A DNA stretch of 64,000 nt from Paenibacillus pini JCM 16418 (GTDB lineage Bacteria; Bacillota; Bacilli; Paenibacillales; Paenibacillaceae), in contig NZ_BAVZ01000001.1 of assembly GCF_000576305.1 (NCBI RefSeq), positions 558,001-622,000 on the forward strand. The letters run 5' to 3'. This document shows, in pieces, positions 24,871-34,157 of the stretch. The position numbers and the translations under genes were made by a program. Each line of letters opens with the position of its first letter. Positions within the stretch are counted from its first letter, which is position 1. The notes under the pieces were generated by a model. It saw only the letters and a list, made by a program, of their open reading frames with translations. It searched no databases and was not told where the DNA came from.

Positions 24871-24910
24871 ATATAAAATACATAAAACAAATAAAAACAA
24901 CACAAAAAAT
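24871..24910. promoter_or_regulatory. 10-base-period A/C-rich repeats, candidate DeoR operator
   Basis: CATAAAACAA, ATAAAAACAA and CACAAAAAAT occupy 24881-24910 in exact 10-base register, with a related ATATAAAATA before them. They lie between the deoR and rhaD starts, upstream of the rhaD -35. The helical phasing suits a DeoR-family multimer or intrinsic DNA bending. Confidence 0.45.
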
Positions 24911-24920
24911 CTTTGATATG

Positions 24921-24949
24921 TTGACTGCAAAAGAATACCGCAGTACGAT
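24921..24949 (+). promoter_or_regulatory. Promoter of rhaD
   Basis: TTGACT (24921-24926) and TACGAT (24944-24949) are separated by exactly 17 bases. The start codon lies 53 bases beyond the -10. Confidence 0.55.
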
Positions 24950-25002
24950 GTGAGTGTAAAACAGATAAATCATATTACAGATATCTAAAGGAGAGGCTTA
25001 CT

Positions 25003-25848
25003 GTGACCACTACAATGATGAACTTGAATCGCGTTGAACCGATGCTCGACGTACCTTTTATCCGGGAAATGGCTGAAATTACTTTTCATATGTGGAATCT
25101 TGGATGGGATGAGCGCAACGGGGGCAACATTAGTTACATTTTAGATGAGGCAGAGGTCGCTACTTATTTCAATATTAACCACGTGCTGCGAGTGCTTCCT
25201 TTAACCTTCCCAGTACGAGAATTAGCAGGGAAATATTTTATCGTAACGGGCTCTGGGAAATATTTTAAGAATGTCATTTCTGATCCCGAGACAAATTTAG
25301 GTATTGTGCGTGTGGACAGCGACGGCGAGAGCATCGAAGTTCTTTGGGGTTTTAAAAATAGAACCATACCAACAAGCGAGCTTGCTTCACATTTCATGAG
25401 TCATATTGAACGTCTTAAGGTTGATCCCAAACACCGCGTAGTCATGCATACGCATGCGACAAATGTAATTGCAATGACGTTTATTCATGAACTTGATGAG
25501 AAGAAGTTCACCAAGACCCTATGGGAAATGTGTACGGAGTGTATCGTTGTATTCCCTGATGGTGTTAGTGTGATTCCTTGGATGGTACCGGGTAGCAGTG
25601 AGATCGGAAGGGCGACGGCTAACAAAATGAAGGATCACCGTGTCGTGGTCTGGCCACAGCATGGTATCTTTGGTACGGGAACATCGATGGATGAAGCATT
25701 TGGACTCATTGAAACGGTGGAAAAGGCAGCACAGGTCTACATGCTAGTTGCCCATCATGATATGAAACAGAAGATTACCGATCAACAGCTTGCTGATCTT
25801 GCTAAAGCTTTTGGTGTAACACCTGTAGAAGGAATTTTATACACTTAA
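25003..25848 (+). CDS. rhaD: Rhamnulose-1-phosphate aldolase
   Basis: The 281-residue class II aldolase splits L-rhamnulose-1-phosphate into DHAP and L-lactaldehyde. It matches RhaD along its length: [14 protein letters not shown] near residue 38, [27 protein letters not shown], the zinc-site HTHAT near 149-153 and [22 protein letters not shown] 25003 follows GGAGAGG. The preceding divergent deoR and the following aldehyde dehydrogenase fit a rhamnose module. No rhaA or rhaB lies in the window. Confidence 0.92.
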   Translation: MTTTMMNLNRVEPMLDVPFIREMAEITFHMWNLGWDERNGGNISYILDEAEVATYFNINHVLRVLPLTFPVRELAGKYFIVTGSGKYFKNVISDPETNLGIVRVDSDGESIEVLWGFKNRTIPTSELASHFMSHIERLKVDPKHRVVMHTHATNVIAMTFIHELDEKKFTKTLWEMCTECIVVFPDGVSVIPWMVPGSSEIGRATANKMKDHRVVVWPQHGIFGTGTSMDEAFGLIETVEKAAQVYMLVAHHDMKQKITDQQLADLAKAFGVTPVEGILYT

Positions 25849-25850
25849 AA

Positions 25851-25988
25851 TATAGTGCAATTGGCGGTATTGTTTATGAGAAGATTCAACATTTGCCACA
25901 ATGGGTACAAATATATGGCATGCAGATGTTAGTTGGTAGTTTTATGATCGTTTTAGCCCTTAGTTTGGGGCGGCGTATATTACGTTAG
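25851..25988 (+). pseudogene. Relic of the C-terminus of a membrane protein
   Basis: A frame without an apparent start codon runs from the end of rhaD to TAG 25986-25988 and encodes GGIVYEKIQHLPQWVQIYGM followed by a hydrophobic helix (LVGSFMIVLALSLG) and a basic RRILR end. It looks like the last transmembrane helix of a lost transporter or permease. No ribosome binding site or start is convincing, so it is probably a leftover of a deletion. Confidence 0.3.
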
Positions 25989-26014
25989 TCATAATGAATT
26001 GATAGAACATATAC

Positions 26015-26049
26015 AACTCTCTGTCCGCGCGTGGGCAGGGAGTTTTTTT
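26015..26049 (+). terminator. Intrinsic terminator after rhaD
   Basis: AACTCTCTGTCC (26015-26026) pairs with GGCAGGGAGTT (26034-26044), with a run of Ts to 26049. It separates rhaD from the aldehyde dehydrogenase. Confidence 0.82.
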
Positions 26050-26121
26050 AATGACTTTATTCATGTTATTATCATGCCAAAGGCTGAAGTGAAATCGCAT
26101 ACCTACTGAAGGAGGCAAACG

Positions 26122-27554
26122 TATGTTAAATCTTAATCAGCAAATGTACATCAACGGACAGTGGAAAGATACCGCAGAGCTTCATGATGTGATAAACCCA
26201 GCAACGGGTGAAATTATAGGTACGATTCCTATGGGGGGAGCTGCGGAGGCACGGGGAAGCCGTGGATGCGGCGCATGGTGCCCTCAAGGCATGGTCAGCT
26301 AAAACGGCGCTTGAGCGTGGGAAGCTCCTAATGAATTGGCATCGTCTGATCGAAGATCATACGGATGAGCTCGCTTTAATTATGACGACAGAGCAGGGCA
26401 AGCCTCTTAAAGAAGCAGCAGGCGAAATTGCGTATGCGAATAGTTTTATCGAATGGTATGCGGAGGAAGGTAAACGGATTTATGGTGAAAGCATTCCAGC
26501 CTCTGCTCCTAACAAAAGAATATGGGTACTTAAGCAGCCCGTTGGTGTAATTGCAGCGATTACACCTTGGAATTTCCCGGCATCCATGATTACACGTAAA
26601 GTGGCTCCGGCACTTGCCGCGGGCTGTACTGTTGTGTTCAAGCCATCGGAGGAAACGCCTTATACGGCTTTGAAACTAATGGAGCTGGCTGAGCAGGCAG
26701 GTATTCCCGCAGGCGTACTTAATGCCGTAACGGGAGATGCTGCGAAAATCGCAGATGCTTGGCAGCTAGATGAACGAGTACGGAAGATTTCCTTCACCGG
26801 TTCGACTGCCGTTGGCAAGCAATTGATGAAGGGTGCAGCAGACACGATGAAGAAAATATCTCTTGAGCTGGGTGGGCATGCACCGTTTATTGTAACAGCT
26901 CATGCGGATATGGATCAGGCCGTCGAAGGTCTGATTGCTTCGAAGTTTCGGAACGCTGGTCAGACCTGTGTGTGCACCAACCGGGTGTATGTTGATGAAT
27001 CACTAGCAGAAGAGTTTGCTGCAAAAGTGGCAGCACGCACGGCCGAGCTTAAAGTTGGCGACGGAAGGGACGAAGGTGTTGAAATCGGCCCTCTGATCAA
27101 TGCGAAGGCTGTATCGAAGGTGCTCGGTCAAATTGAAGATGCCAAAGCGAAAGGTGCAACGGTTCTGACAGGGGGCCGAGCCCTTACAGAAAAAGAAGGA
27201 TTTTTCATAGAACCAACCATCATTACGCAGGCATCCGATGATATGGATTGCATGAATGACGAGACTTTCGGCCCACTAGCCCCAATTACGACATTCCGCA
27301 CCATTGATGAAGTAATTAAGCGGGCGAATCATAGCCCGTATGGTCTTGCAGCCTATGTATTTACGCAGGACATTCGAGAAGCGGTCCATATCGCAGAATC
27401 ATTAGAATATGGTATTGTGGGCTTGAATGATCCCTTACCATCCACAGCTCAGGCTCCTTTTGGCGGGTTCAAGCAGAGTGGACTTGGACGTGAAGGTGGT
27501 CACTTCGGAATTGAAGAATATTTGGAGGTGAAGTATATCTCGCTCGGAATCTAA
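26122..27554 (+). pseudogene. NAD(P)-dependent aldehyde dehydrogenase (lactaldehyde/succinate-semialdehyde type) with two single-base insertions
   Basis: ATG 26122, after GAAGGAGG, starts MLNLNQQMYINGQ. An extra G near 26160-26161 shifts the frame to WKDTAELHDVINPATGEIIG, and an extra G in the run at 26253-26256 shifts it again to EAVDAAHGALKAWSA and onward. The long intact part has FKPSEETPYTAL, FTGSTAVGKQL, LELGGHAPFIV and the catalytic Cys in NAGQTCVCTNR. Corrected length is about 476 residues, normal for the family. Next to rhaD, oxidation of L-lactaldehyde to lactate is a likely role. The two inserted Gs look like sequence errors. Confidence 0.8.
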
Positions 27555-27577
27555 TAGAAAAACTGATATCCAAATAT

Positions 27578-27616
27578 AAAAAGGATGAGCCTTAGATAAG
27601 GGCTCATCCTTTTTTG
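27578..27616. terminator. Bidirectional intrinsic terminator
   Basis: AAAAAGGATGAGCC (27579-27592) pairs with GGCTCATCCTTTTT (27601-27614). A- and T-runs flank it, serving both the aldehyde dehydrogenase and the convergent foldase gene. Confidence 0.85.
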
Positions 27617-27636
27617 TAATCCTACGTATCGGATTA

Positions 27637-28800
27637 TTATTTCTTCGTATCTGTTTCCGTTGTTTTATCGGTTGTTTTATCTTTAGCATCTGCTGCAGCT
27701 TTTTCTTCCAACGAGTTGGTGATTTTAGCTTTAGCTTTAATATCAGCAAGCCATGTTGGGGCAGCTGTGTTGATAGCTTGTGTAATCAGTTTTTCTTTAA
27801 TTTCAGCTTTTTTACCTTCGAAGGTAGCTTCGACTGCCTTTTTGTGATCCGTAACCTTAATGATGTGGAATCCATTTTCTGATTGAACGACATCACTTAA
27901 TTTTCCTGGCTCAAGAGCAAAGGCAGCCTTTTCAAACGGTGCATTCATTACACCTTTGCCGAAATAACCAAGGTCTCCACCGTTCGCTTTAGAACCCGGA
28001 TCCGTTGATTTCTCTTTCGCAACGGTAGCGAAGTCAGCTCCACCTTTTAGCTCTTTAAGGATGGCTTCAGCTTCAGCTTTGGTAGCTACAAGGATATGTG
28101 AAGCTTTTACTTGTTCTGGTGTGTTCAAAGATTCTTTGTTTTCATCAAAATACTTCTTAACTTCATCATCCGTTACTTTTACGGTTGGCTCAACCAGTTT
28201 GCGGATTTTTACTTGCATATCCATTTGTTTCTTCAAATCATCTTCAGTCATGTTGGACTGTGTTAGAGCTTGTTGATACTCTGTTTCGGAATTGAAGCCT
28301 TTTTTTATGGTTTCAATTTCTTTTGCTATATCAGCGTCAGTTACAGTGATTTTCTTCTCAGTAGCTGCTTGGTTAACAAGTTCTTCTGTGATCAAAGTAT
28401 CGAGTGTTTGTGCACCACCCGCATCTACGAGGGCATCATAAAGTTTGTCCTTCGTAATCTTCACATCATTAACAGTAGCTACAGTTTCATTCTTAGAACT
28501 ACCAGCAAATGGCGGTTTAATCAAAACAATAACTAAAACAACGGCTAAGACCAGGGAGACAATCATCCAAATTTTGCTGCTTCCAGATGGAGATCCTGGT
28601 GATGCAGGTGTAGGTACTGGATTCATTGGATTGGCTGCACGATCCTTGTCCAAATTTACTGCGGCAGGCTCGTTTCTCTCTTCAGTGACCAGTGGGGTCG
28701 ACTCAGGTGTGATATCTTGCTGTACTACGTTGTCACCTGTAGTTTCATTTTCATTCGGTGCTTCACCGTTATTGAATGGTTCTCTTTCTCTGTCAGTCAT
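27637..28800 (-). CDS. Membrane-anchored parvulin-type peptidyl-prolyl isomerase / foldase
   Basis: The 387-residue protein has an acidic cytoplasmic N-terminus of about 75 residues, one transmembrane segment (KIWMIVSLVLAVVLVIVLI near 76-94), a SurA/PrsA-like N-domain and a parvulin domain. The parvulin domain has VKASHILVATKAEAEAIL near 231-248, GGDLGYFGKGVM and SENGFHIIKVTDH. A Lys/Thr/Asp-rich tail ends it. PrsA-type foldases help exported proteins fold at the membrane-wall interface. Unlike PrsA it has no lipobox. The gene is a single leftward unit. Confidence 0.87.
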   Translation of the reverse strand: MTDREREPFNNGEAPNENETTGDNVVQQDITPESTPLVTEERNEPAAVNLDKDRAANPMNPVPTPASPGSPSGSSKIWMIVSLVLAVVLVIVLIKPPFAGSSKNETVATVNDVKITKDKLYDALVDAGGAQTLDTLITEELVNQAATEKKITVTDADIAKEIETIKKGFNSETEYQQALTQSNMTEDDLKKQMDMQVKIRKLVEPTVKVTDDEVKKYFDENKESLNTPEQVKASHILVATKAEAEAILKELKGGADFATVAKEKSTDPGSKANGGDLGYFGKGVMNAPFEKAAFALEPGKLSDVVQSENGFHIIKVTDHKKAVEATFEGKKAEIKEKLITQAINTAAPTWLADIKAKAKITNSLEEKAAADAKDKTTDKTTETDTKK

Positions 28801-28941
28801 TAAATCTTAGTCCTCCTTTAATTAGGCATAACACTTATGCGTTTTACTTTAACAGATTCCGCATAAATAATCCTTAAGAAGACATAAATTTGTTTCATCT
28901 TTTTTTAATGCTCCTTTAATAAAAGCTATATTTACTTATGT

Positions 28942-29952
28942 CTATTTGCTTTTTTCTATAGAAACTGCATGGGCAATACAAGGAATGCTTTCTTTTTGTT
29001 GAAAGGAGAGGGGAGACAATAAGGCTCCTGTTGCCACAACTAGAATGCGATTTAGCTCTCCACGACGCATACGGTTCAGAAGATGTCCGTATGTAACGAC
29101 AGCAGAACAGCCGCAGCCACTTGCTCCTGACTGAACATTCTGCTGATCGTAATTGTATATAAGCATGCCACAATCCGAATAGGTTGTCTGCTGCATAGGG
29201 ATGTTGTGTTTATGAAACAAGTCGCAGGCTATGAGATATCCGACCTTGGAAAGATCACCTGTGACGATTAAATCATAATAACCAGGACTAATTTGTAAAT
29301 CTCTAAAATGGGCTTCGATTGTATCGACGGCTGCAGGTGCCATGGCAGCTCCCATATTGAAGGGGTCTTTAATCCCCATGTCAATAACACGCCCAATGGT
29401 CGCTGATGTGACATATGGACCTTCTCCATCCGGTGCAAGAATAGCTGCGCCTGCCCCTGTGACCGTATATTGGGCAGTAGGTGGCTTTTGTGAACCATAT
29501 TCGGTTGGGTAACGGAACTGCTTCTCTACACTTGCGTTATGACTGCATGTACCTGACAGCACATAATTCGCTCCACCGCCATTCACGATGAAGGCGGAGA
29601 GGGCTAAACTCTCCATGGATGTAGAGCAGGCTCCAAACATGCCTAAAAAAGGAATGGTTAGCGTACGGGCTGTAAAGCTGCTGCTTATAATCTGATTCAT
29701 CAGATCCCCACCTAAATAGAACTGAATCTGACCTTCTGTTAATCCTGCATGCTGTATTGCCATCTTTGCGGCTTCTTCCATATATGCCTTCTCGGCTTTC
29801 TCCCAACTATCCTGACCCAAATATAAATCACCATGGATGATATCGAAGTCTTCTGCGAGAGGGCCTTGGCCTTCAAAGGGTCCCACCACGGTAGCTGTAG
29901 AGATAATGGAGGGTTTATTCTCGAATAACCAGCTTTGATGTCCTTTTAGCAT
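28942..29952 (-). CDS. spoVAD: Stage V sporulation protein AD
   Basis: The 336-residue thiolase-fold protein matches SpoVAD: GHQSWLFENKPSIISTATVV at the start, QIQFYLGGDLMNQIISSSF, LGMFGACSTSMESLALSAFI and CDLFHKHNIPMQQTTYSDCG. SpoVAD binds dipicolinic acid and works with SpoVAC and other SpoVA proteins to move it into the forespore. The ATG lies 6 bases after the spoVAC stop with GGAGG inside that junction. Notably no spoVAE gene follows; the next gene is the foldase. Confidence 0.93.
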   Translation of the reverse strand: MLKGHQSWLFENKPSIISTATVVGPFEGQGPLAEDFDIIHGDLYLGQDSWEKAEKAYMEEAAKMAIQHAGLTEGQIQFYLGGDLMNQIISSSFTARTLTIPFLGMFGACSTSMESLALSAFIVNGGGANYVLSGTCSHNASVEKQFRYPTEYGSQKPPTAQYTVTGAGAAILAPDGEGPYVTSATIGRVIDMGIKDPFNMGAAMAPAAVDTIEAHFRDLQISPGYYDLIVTGDLSKVGYLIACDLFHKHNIPMQQTTYSDCGMLIYNYDQQNVQSGASGCGCSAVVTYGHLLNRMRRGELNRILVVATGALLSPLSFQQKESIPCIAHAVSIEKSK

Positions 29953-29958
29953 ATCGGA

Positions 29959-30441
29959 TCAACCTCCAACCAGATTGGGATCAAAAATAATATAGGCAAT
30001 ACCGACAAGAAAAGCGGCTAGGGTGCCGAATACAATAACGGGTCCCGCCACCTTGAATATACTTCCACCAATGCCAAGCACAACGCCGTCGCGGCGATGT
30101 TCAATGGCTGCCGATGCCATAGCATTAGCAAATCCCGTTACAGGGACGCTCGTTCCTGCACCGGACCACTGGGCAATTTTATCGTACACGCCGATGCTTG
30201 TTAAAATTGTGGAGATAATAATTAGAACGGCTACTGTCGGATTTCCAGCCTTCTTTTCATCAAATCCTCCCCAGTGTATAAATATCTGCTGAATGGCCTC
30301 TCCAATCAAGCAAATCAATCCGCCGACGAAAAAAGCTTTCAGCGAATTGATAAAAGCAGGTCTCTTCGGTTCGCGTTTTTTGGCGAGCTCCTGATATTCT
30401 TGCTGAACCGGTGTAAGCTTTTTCTTTTTGCTACTGGCCAT
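29959..30441 (-). CDS. spoVAC: Stage V sporulation protein AC
   Basis: The 160-residue membrane protein has a basic N-terminus (KKKKLTPVQQEYQELAKKRE) and about four hydrophobic segments, with the conserved block VTGFANAMASAAIEHRRDGV followed by LGIGGSIFKVAGPVIVFG. SpoVAC is a mechanosensitive channel-like subunit for dipicolinic acid transport in spores. It starts 12 bases after the DUF421 stop, with GGAGGT as ribosome binding site. Confidence 0.93.
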   Translation of the reverse strand: MASSKKKKLTPVQQEYQELAKKREPKRPAFINSLKAFFVGGLICLIGEAIQQIFIHWGGFDEKKAGNPTVAVLIIISTILTSIGVYDKIAQWSGAGTSVPVTGFANAMASAAIEHRRDGVVLGIGGSIFKVAGPVIVFGTLAAFLVGIAYIIFDPNLVGG

Positions 30442-30453
30442 GTCGAATACCTC

Positions 30454-31314
30454 CTAACGGATTAATAATGGTTTAACTTCAGCTATAATCTGCTCTAGCT
30501 GAATGGAACATTGCTCGTACATACTCTTGACCTCTTTCTGGTTTGTTGAGAGACTGAACATTTCTAAATCAGCTTGACATTTCTTCATTTCAGCCATTAG
30601 AGCAGCTTTCTGCTGCGGTTCAGGTACTTTAATCTGATCATCAAACAGATCGACAAATAATTGTCCATAACTATCTACTTGTCCAATAAAAACATTATCA
30701 ACAGATACGCCGATTTTCTCGAGCTCCGTATTAATCCATAATCGGTTAAATCCACGAGTAGCGAGTGGCTCATCCATAATTTTGCCGTCGAGAATAACCG
30801 TTTGGGGTTCGGAATCGGGTGCAACCTTAATCCCAAGATCAGAAGGGGTGAGTGGCAAATATTCTTTTTTAAGCAAAACATTGATCTCGCCATTAGGCTC
30901 CATGATGGCAAATTCCACTTCCGCCAATTTAAAAGCACTTTTCGCGCGAAGCTGCTGCAGAAGCTCTTCATTGGTAAGTTTTTCTTTTTTTAAATTATCC
31001 TCAAGTACTTTACCGTCCTTGATCAGGATCGTACTGGTGCTGTCGATAAAATCCCGGGCCTTTTTACTTTTGAGCTGTAAGAATTCGATTCCAAGAGATA
31101 CAATGGCCCAAACGGCTAATGAAACCATTCCTAAATACCAATTACTTTCTAAGTCGAGTGAAACGGTAGCGGCTAGATCACCAATCGTAATACCAGTGAT
31201 ATATGCGAAAAAGGAAAGCTGAGAAATCTGTCTTTTGCCTAAAAGTCGAGTTAAAGCGAACAGAAATACGACTGCGACTAACGTCCGTACGATTACTTGG
31301 GTCCACTCCGGCAT
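30454..31314 (-). CDS. DUF421 membrane protein with a fused C-terminal DUF1657-like domain
   Basis: The 286-residue protein starts with three transmembrane segments and the conserved ALTRLLGKRQISQLSFFAYI and TGITIGDLAA of the YetF/DUF421 family. A cytoplasmic domain follows (IDSTSTILIKDGKVLEDNLK). The last 45 residues, KKCQADLEMFSLSTNQKEVK onward, align with the neighbouring DUF1657 protein. ATG 31314 is chosen for the GGAGGT 9 bases upstream. It heads the leftward spoVAC-spoVAD unit, an arrangement seen in the accessory spoVA operons of bacilli that alter spore resistance. Its own function is unknown. Confidence 0.85.
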   Translation of the reverse strand: MPEWTQVIVRTLVAVVFLFALTRLLGKRQISQLSFFAYITGITIGDLAATVSLDLESNWYLGMVSLAVWAIVSLGIEFLQLKSKKARDFIDSTSTILIKDGKVLEDNLKKEKLTNEELLQQLRAKSAFKLAEVEFAIMEPNGEINVLLKKEYLPLTPSDLGIKVAPDSEPQTVILDGKIMDEPLATRGFNRLWINTELEKIGVSVDNVFIGQVDSYGQLFVDLFDDQIKVPEPQQKAALMAEMKKCQADLEMFSLSTNQKEVKSMYEQCSIQLEQIIAEVKPLLIR

Positions 31315-31458
31315 GCTCCGGTAACCTCCATTTCTGTCATGGATTAAACAATCAATTATCAAATTATTTGCAAGGGACATCATTTTTATGAATGTTTTAT
31401 CAAGTGAAAGGTTAAATTATGTTTCGTAATGATATAGGTAGAGGAGGTGAAAGCTGAA

Positions 31459-31665
31459 ATGACGGTATCATCCCAAGTGAAAACATGTCTGTCTTCATTG
31501 AAAAGTGCTCAAGCAAGTCTTGAGAGTTTCGCGCTAAGCACTCAAAATCAAGACGCTAAAAATTTATTTACGAATGCTGCTGAACAAACTCAGCAAATCG
31601 TTCAACAAGTTGAGACACGCGTACAGCAACTTGAGAACGAAGAACCCCAATACAAAGGGTTTTAA
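31459..31665 (+). CDS. DUF1657 protein (spore-associated small helical protein)
   Basis: The 68-residue protein (MTVSSQVKTCLSSLKSAQAS, then LESFALSTQNQDAKNLF) is a DUF1657 member, predicted to be a small helical bundle. Members accompany DUF421 and accessory spoVA genes. ATG 31459 follows GAGGAGGTGA. It is divergent from the DUF421 operon with 144 bases between the starts, so they could share control by a forespore sigma factor, though I could not identify such a promoter with confidence. Confidence 0.82.
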   Translation: MTVSSQVKTCLSSLKSAQASLESFALSTQNQDAKNLFTNAAEQTQQIVQQVETRVQQLENEEPQYKGF

Positions 31666-31682
31666 TTTCCCAAAGACAAGGG

Positions 31683-31716
31683 CAAGCACCGGCCAGTTGA
31701 CCGGTGCTTGTTGCTA
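31683..31716 (+). terminator. Terminator after the DUF1657 gene
   Basis: CAAGCACCGG (31683-31692) and CCGGTGCTTG (31701-31710) form a perfect 10-base stem; the T-run (TTGCT) is weak. Confidence 0.62.
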
Positions 31717-31805
31717 TACTGGCGTGACAAGCTACATCACTTTGTGGATAATAGTATGAAATGATCCAAACTGTATTTTGGGTAGCTTGGGGGATAAAGA
31801 CACAG

Positions 31806-32447
31806 ATGAATTTAAAGTGGAGATTAACAAAGGCTTTTGGAATCAGTTTAATATTTATTGTATTGTTTGGAATTGTCGCTTTAGGAATAGGTTTAAACAA
31901 AATTGCATGGTTCGACCAGTTTTTTATTCATGTAGTTCAAGGAATGGAGAACGAGAAGTTAACTAGCGTCATGAAATGGTTCACTTCGGTTGGATCTTCT
32001 GGTGTGGTCATTCCGCTCACAATCATTGTGATGGTGTTGCTGTTTGTATTGCTGAAGCATCGTAGAGAATTGATATTGTTAATTTGGGTCCTTGCTGGTT
32101 CTGAGATATTAAATGTAATTCTAAAAATGATATTTCATCGAACACGTCCAGACACACATCGTTTAATTGATATATCCGGTTTCAGCTTCCCTAGTGGACA
32201 TTCAATGGGCGCATTTTCATTATATGGCGTGCTAGCTTACTTGCTGTGGAGACATATCCCTTCGGCGGTGATGCGTGTAGTGTGGGTGATCTTCTGCGCT
32301 TTGATGATTCTAATGATTGGCGTAAGCCGCATTTACCTAGGGGTTCACTATCCTAGTGATGTTCTAGGCGGTTACCTAATTAGTGCGTTCTGGCTAACTT
32401 TATCTATTGGTTATTTTGCTAAAGGAAAGCAAAAAGGGCGATCCTAA
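31806..32447 (+). CDS. PAP2-family phosphatase
   Basis: The 213-residue membrane enzyme carries the three PAP2 motifs: KMIFHRTRPDTH, FSFPSGHSMGAFS and SRIYLGVHYPSDVLGG. It has five to six transmembrane segments. It would dephosphorylate lipid phosphates such as undecaprenyl-pyrophosphate or phosphatidylglycerol phosphate. ATG 31806 gives the usual MNLKWRLTKAF start after GGGGG; an in-frame ATG at 31761 would add 15 residues. Confidence 0.85.
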   Translation: MNLKWRLTKAFGISLIFIVLFGIVALGIGLNKIAWFDQFFIHVVQGMENEKLTSVMKWFTSVGSSGVVIPLTIIVMVLLFVLLKHRRELILLIWVLAGSEILNVILKMIFHRTRPDTHRLIDISGFSFPSGHSMGAFSLYGVLAYLLWRHIPSAVMRVVWVIFCALMILMIGVSRIYLGVHYPSDVLGGYLISAFWLTLSIGYFAKGKQKGRS

Positions 32448-32530
32448 ACTTGCATGACAAGTGTTTACTCGCGTAAAATGTTTTCATAGGAAATTATGCC
32501 TCATCTGTAAAGGAGTATGGTCGCGTAACG

Positions 32531-33574
32531 ATGATATCGCTAAGAGATTTTTTCTATCTACCTGCTGTTAGAAAGATTATGGTACTATTACTGGTTCTGT
32601 TGCTGGTGTATTTATTCCGCAGCATGATGAATATGATTTTAATCACTTTTATCATTACATACCTTGTAAATCGAGTTCATTCGTTTTTAACTCGGCGCTT
32701 TACGAACCGAATGGGTATCAGTAAAAAAATCACTGTGATTTTGCTGTACTTTGTTTTTGTAGTTGCCTTATCAATTGGTACATATCAATATGCCCCTAAA
32801 TTAATTTGGGAAGCTAACCAATTAGTCAACCAGGTTATTGCATTCTATAGCACTGCATTTAAACCTACCGGGAACAGAGTGCTCGATTACATTATGGAAT
32901 ATGTTCATAAAGTGGATCTTGGTAAATATGTTAATGAAAGTTTTAATATTGCTATGAATACAATCTCGAATATTGGAACATTCAGCTTGAATTTTGCTAT
33001 TGCGCTCATCATGAGCTTATTCTTTATGCTGGAGAAAGAAAAAGTAACGCATTTCACACACAAATTCAAAGAGAGCAAATTTGCATATTTTTATGATGAG
33101 CTTGCTTATTTTGCTAAGAAATTTACGGTTTCTTTCGGTAAAGTCATTGAAGTACAATTTCTAATCGCATTCATCAATTGCGTGATATCAACGATAGCAT
33201 TGTGGATCATGGGCTTCCCTAACCTAATTGCGCTCGGCCTGATGATCTTCTTGCTCGGTTTGGTACCTGTTATGGGCGTTATCATTACACTGATTCCTCT
33301 ATGTGCGATAGCCTTCAAAATTGGTGGAATTGTGAAAATCATTTATGTGTTGATTATGGTAGCCGTATTACATGCCTTCGAGGCATACGTCATGAATCCG
33401 AAATTTATGTCTGATAAAACGCATCTGCCGATCTTCTACACGTTTGCTGTTCTCATTTTCTCTGAGCATTTCTTTGGGGTTTGGGGCCTCATTCTAGGCG
33501 TTCCTGTGTTTATGTTTATACTGGATTTATTGGAAGTACCCCTAACGAATCAGCGTGGTGAGCAGCTCAAATAG
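32531..33574 (+). CDS. AI-2E (PerM/UPF0118) family transporter
   Basis: The 347-residue polytopic protein has the family layout: paired N-terminal helices (IMVLLLVLLLVYLFRSM), a soluble middle segment, and C-terminal helices with GLMIFLLGLVPVMGVIITL, HAFEAYVMNPKFMSDKTHLP and GVWGLILGVPVFMF. Family members are proposed exporters of autoinducer-2 or ions; the substrate is not predictable. The gene follows PAP2 by 83 bases. Confidence 0.85.
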   Translation: MISLRDFFYLPAVRKIMVLLLVLLLVYLFRSMMNMILITFIITYLVNRVHSFLTRRFTNRMGISKKITVILLYFVFVVALSIGTYQYAPKLIWEANQLVNQVIAFYSTAFKPTGNRVLDYIMEYVHKVDLGKYVNESFNIAMNTISNIGTFSLNFAIALIMSLFFMLEKEKVTHFTHKFKESKFAYFYDELAYFAKKFTVSFGKVIEVQFLIAFINCVISTIALWIMGFPNLIALGLMIFLLGLVPVMGVIITLIPLCAIAFKIGGIVKIIYVLIMVAVLHAFEAYVMNPKFMSDKTHLPIFYTFAVLIFSEHFFGVWGLILGVPVFMFILDLLEVPLTNQRGEQLK

Positions 33575-33596
33575 TAGTGGAATAACGATCATGGAA

Positions 33597-33639
33597 ACAA
33601 TAAAAATCCTAACCGTTACTTGTTAGGATTTTTATTGTT
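33597..33639. terminator. Bidirectional intrinsic terminator
   Basis: An uninterrupted stem of about 18 bases (AACAATAAAAATCCTAAC with its complement) surrounds a short loop at 33615-33622, between convergent genes. Confidence 0.85.
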
Positions 33640-33662
33640 TATTGAATCAAATTTGTTATGGA

Positions 33663-34157
33663 TTAAATGTGAGAGTAGGTCCCCGGCTGCCGCTGAGAAT
33701 GTGGCTTATGCGTATGTTGAACGAAGCGTTTCAACGATTCAGGAAGTCTTTTCTTTAGTTGATCAGCCTGCAACGTTGTCATTTTGCCGTTTTTAACGGC
33801 ATCATCTATTTTGCGAGTCTGTACATCATTGAGCTTCTGGACAAAGACTTCACTGCTCCAGCCTTTCTTTTCTTTCGCAATCTGTTGCAGTGTTTTACCC
33901 TTCTTGAGTTCCTGGATTAAATCAGGCATAGACAAGTCGAGTAGAGAGGCTGTATCATTCAACAGTGCATGCTTTCTTCCGTGATGGCCATGTCGCTCCG
34001 GACTCGGAGCGTTATTATTTTCAGGTGTGGTGATTGTTACTGGATCTGTCTCATTCCACTCAGAAGCCTCTGCATGGACTGCTGGTATGGAAAGCCCTGA
34101 ACACAGTGTACAGGCTAAAGTCGTTTTTACTAGAAATGACCTTATATTCTTATTCAT
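33663..34157 (-). CDS. Secreted protein with helical repeat segments, unknown
   Basis: The 164-residue product has a signal peptide (KNIRSFLVKTTLACTLCSGL, cleavage after VHA), a Pro/His-rich linker and a helical domain: LLDLSMPDLIQELKKGKTL, QQIAKEKKGWS, DDAVKNGKMTTLQADQLKKR. This type recurs in exported proteins of bacilli and actinobacteria without known function. ATG 34157 is chosen for GAGGTGAG at normal spacing. It ends in a His/Gln/Arg-rich tail. Confidence 0.68.
   Translation of the reverse strand: MNKNIRSFLVKTTLACTLCSGLSIPAVHAEASEWNETDPVTITTPENNNAPSPERHGHHGRKHALLNDTASLLDLSMPDLIQELKKGKTLQQIAKEKKGWSSEVFVQKLNDVQTRKIDDAVKNGKMTTLQADQLKKRLPESLKRFVQHTHKPHSQRQPGTYSHI

Noticed and set aside
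30782..31222. A 146-codon rightward open frame opposite the DUF421 gene
   Set aside because: It is the mirror of a well-conserved membrane protein gene, has low-complexity Ser/Leu content and no ribosome binding site.
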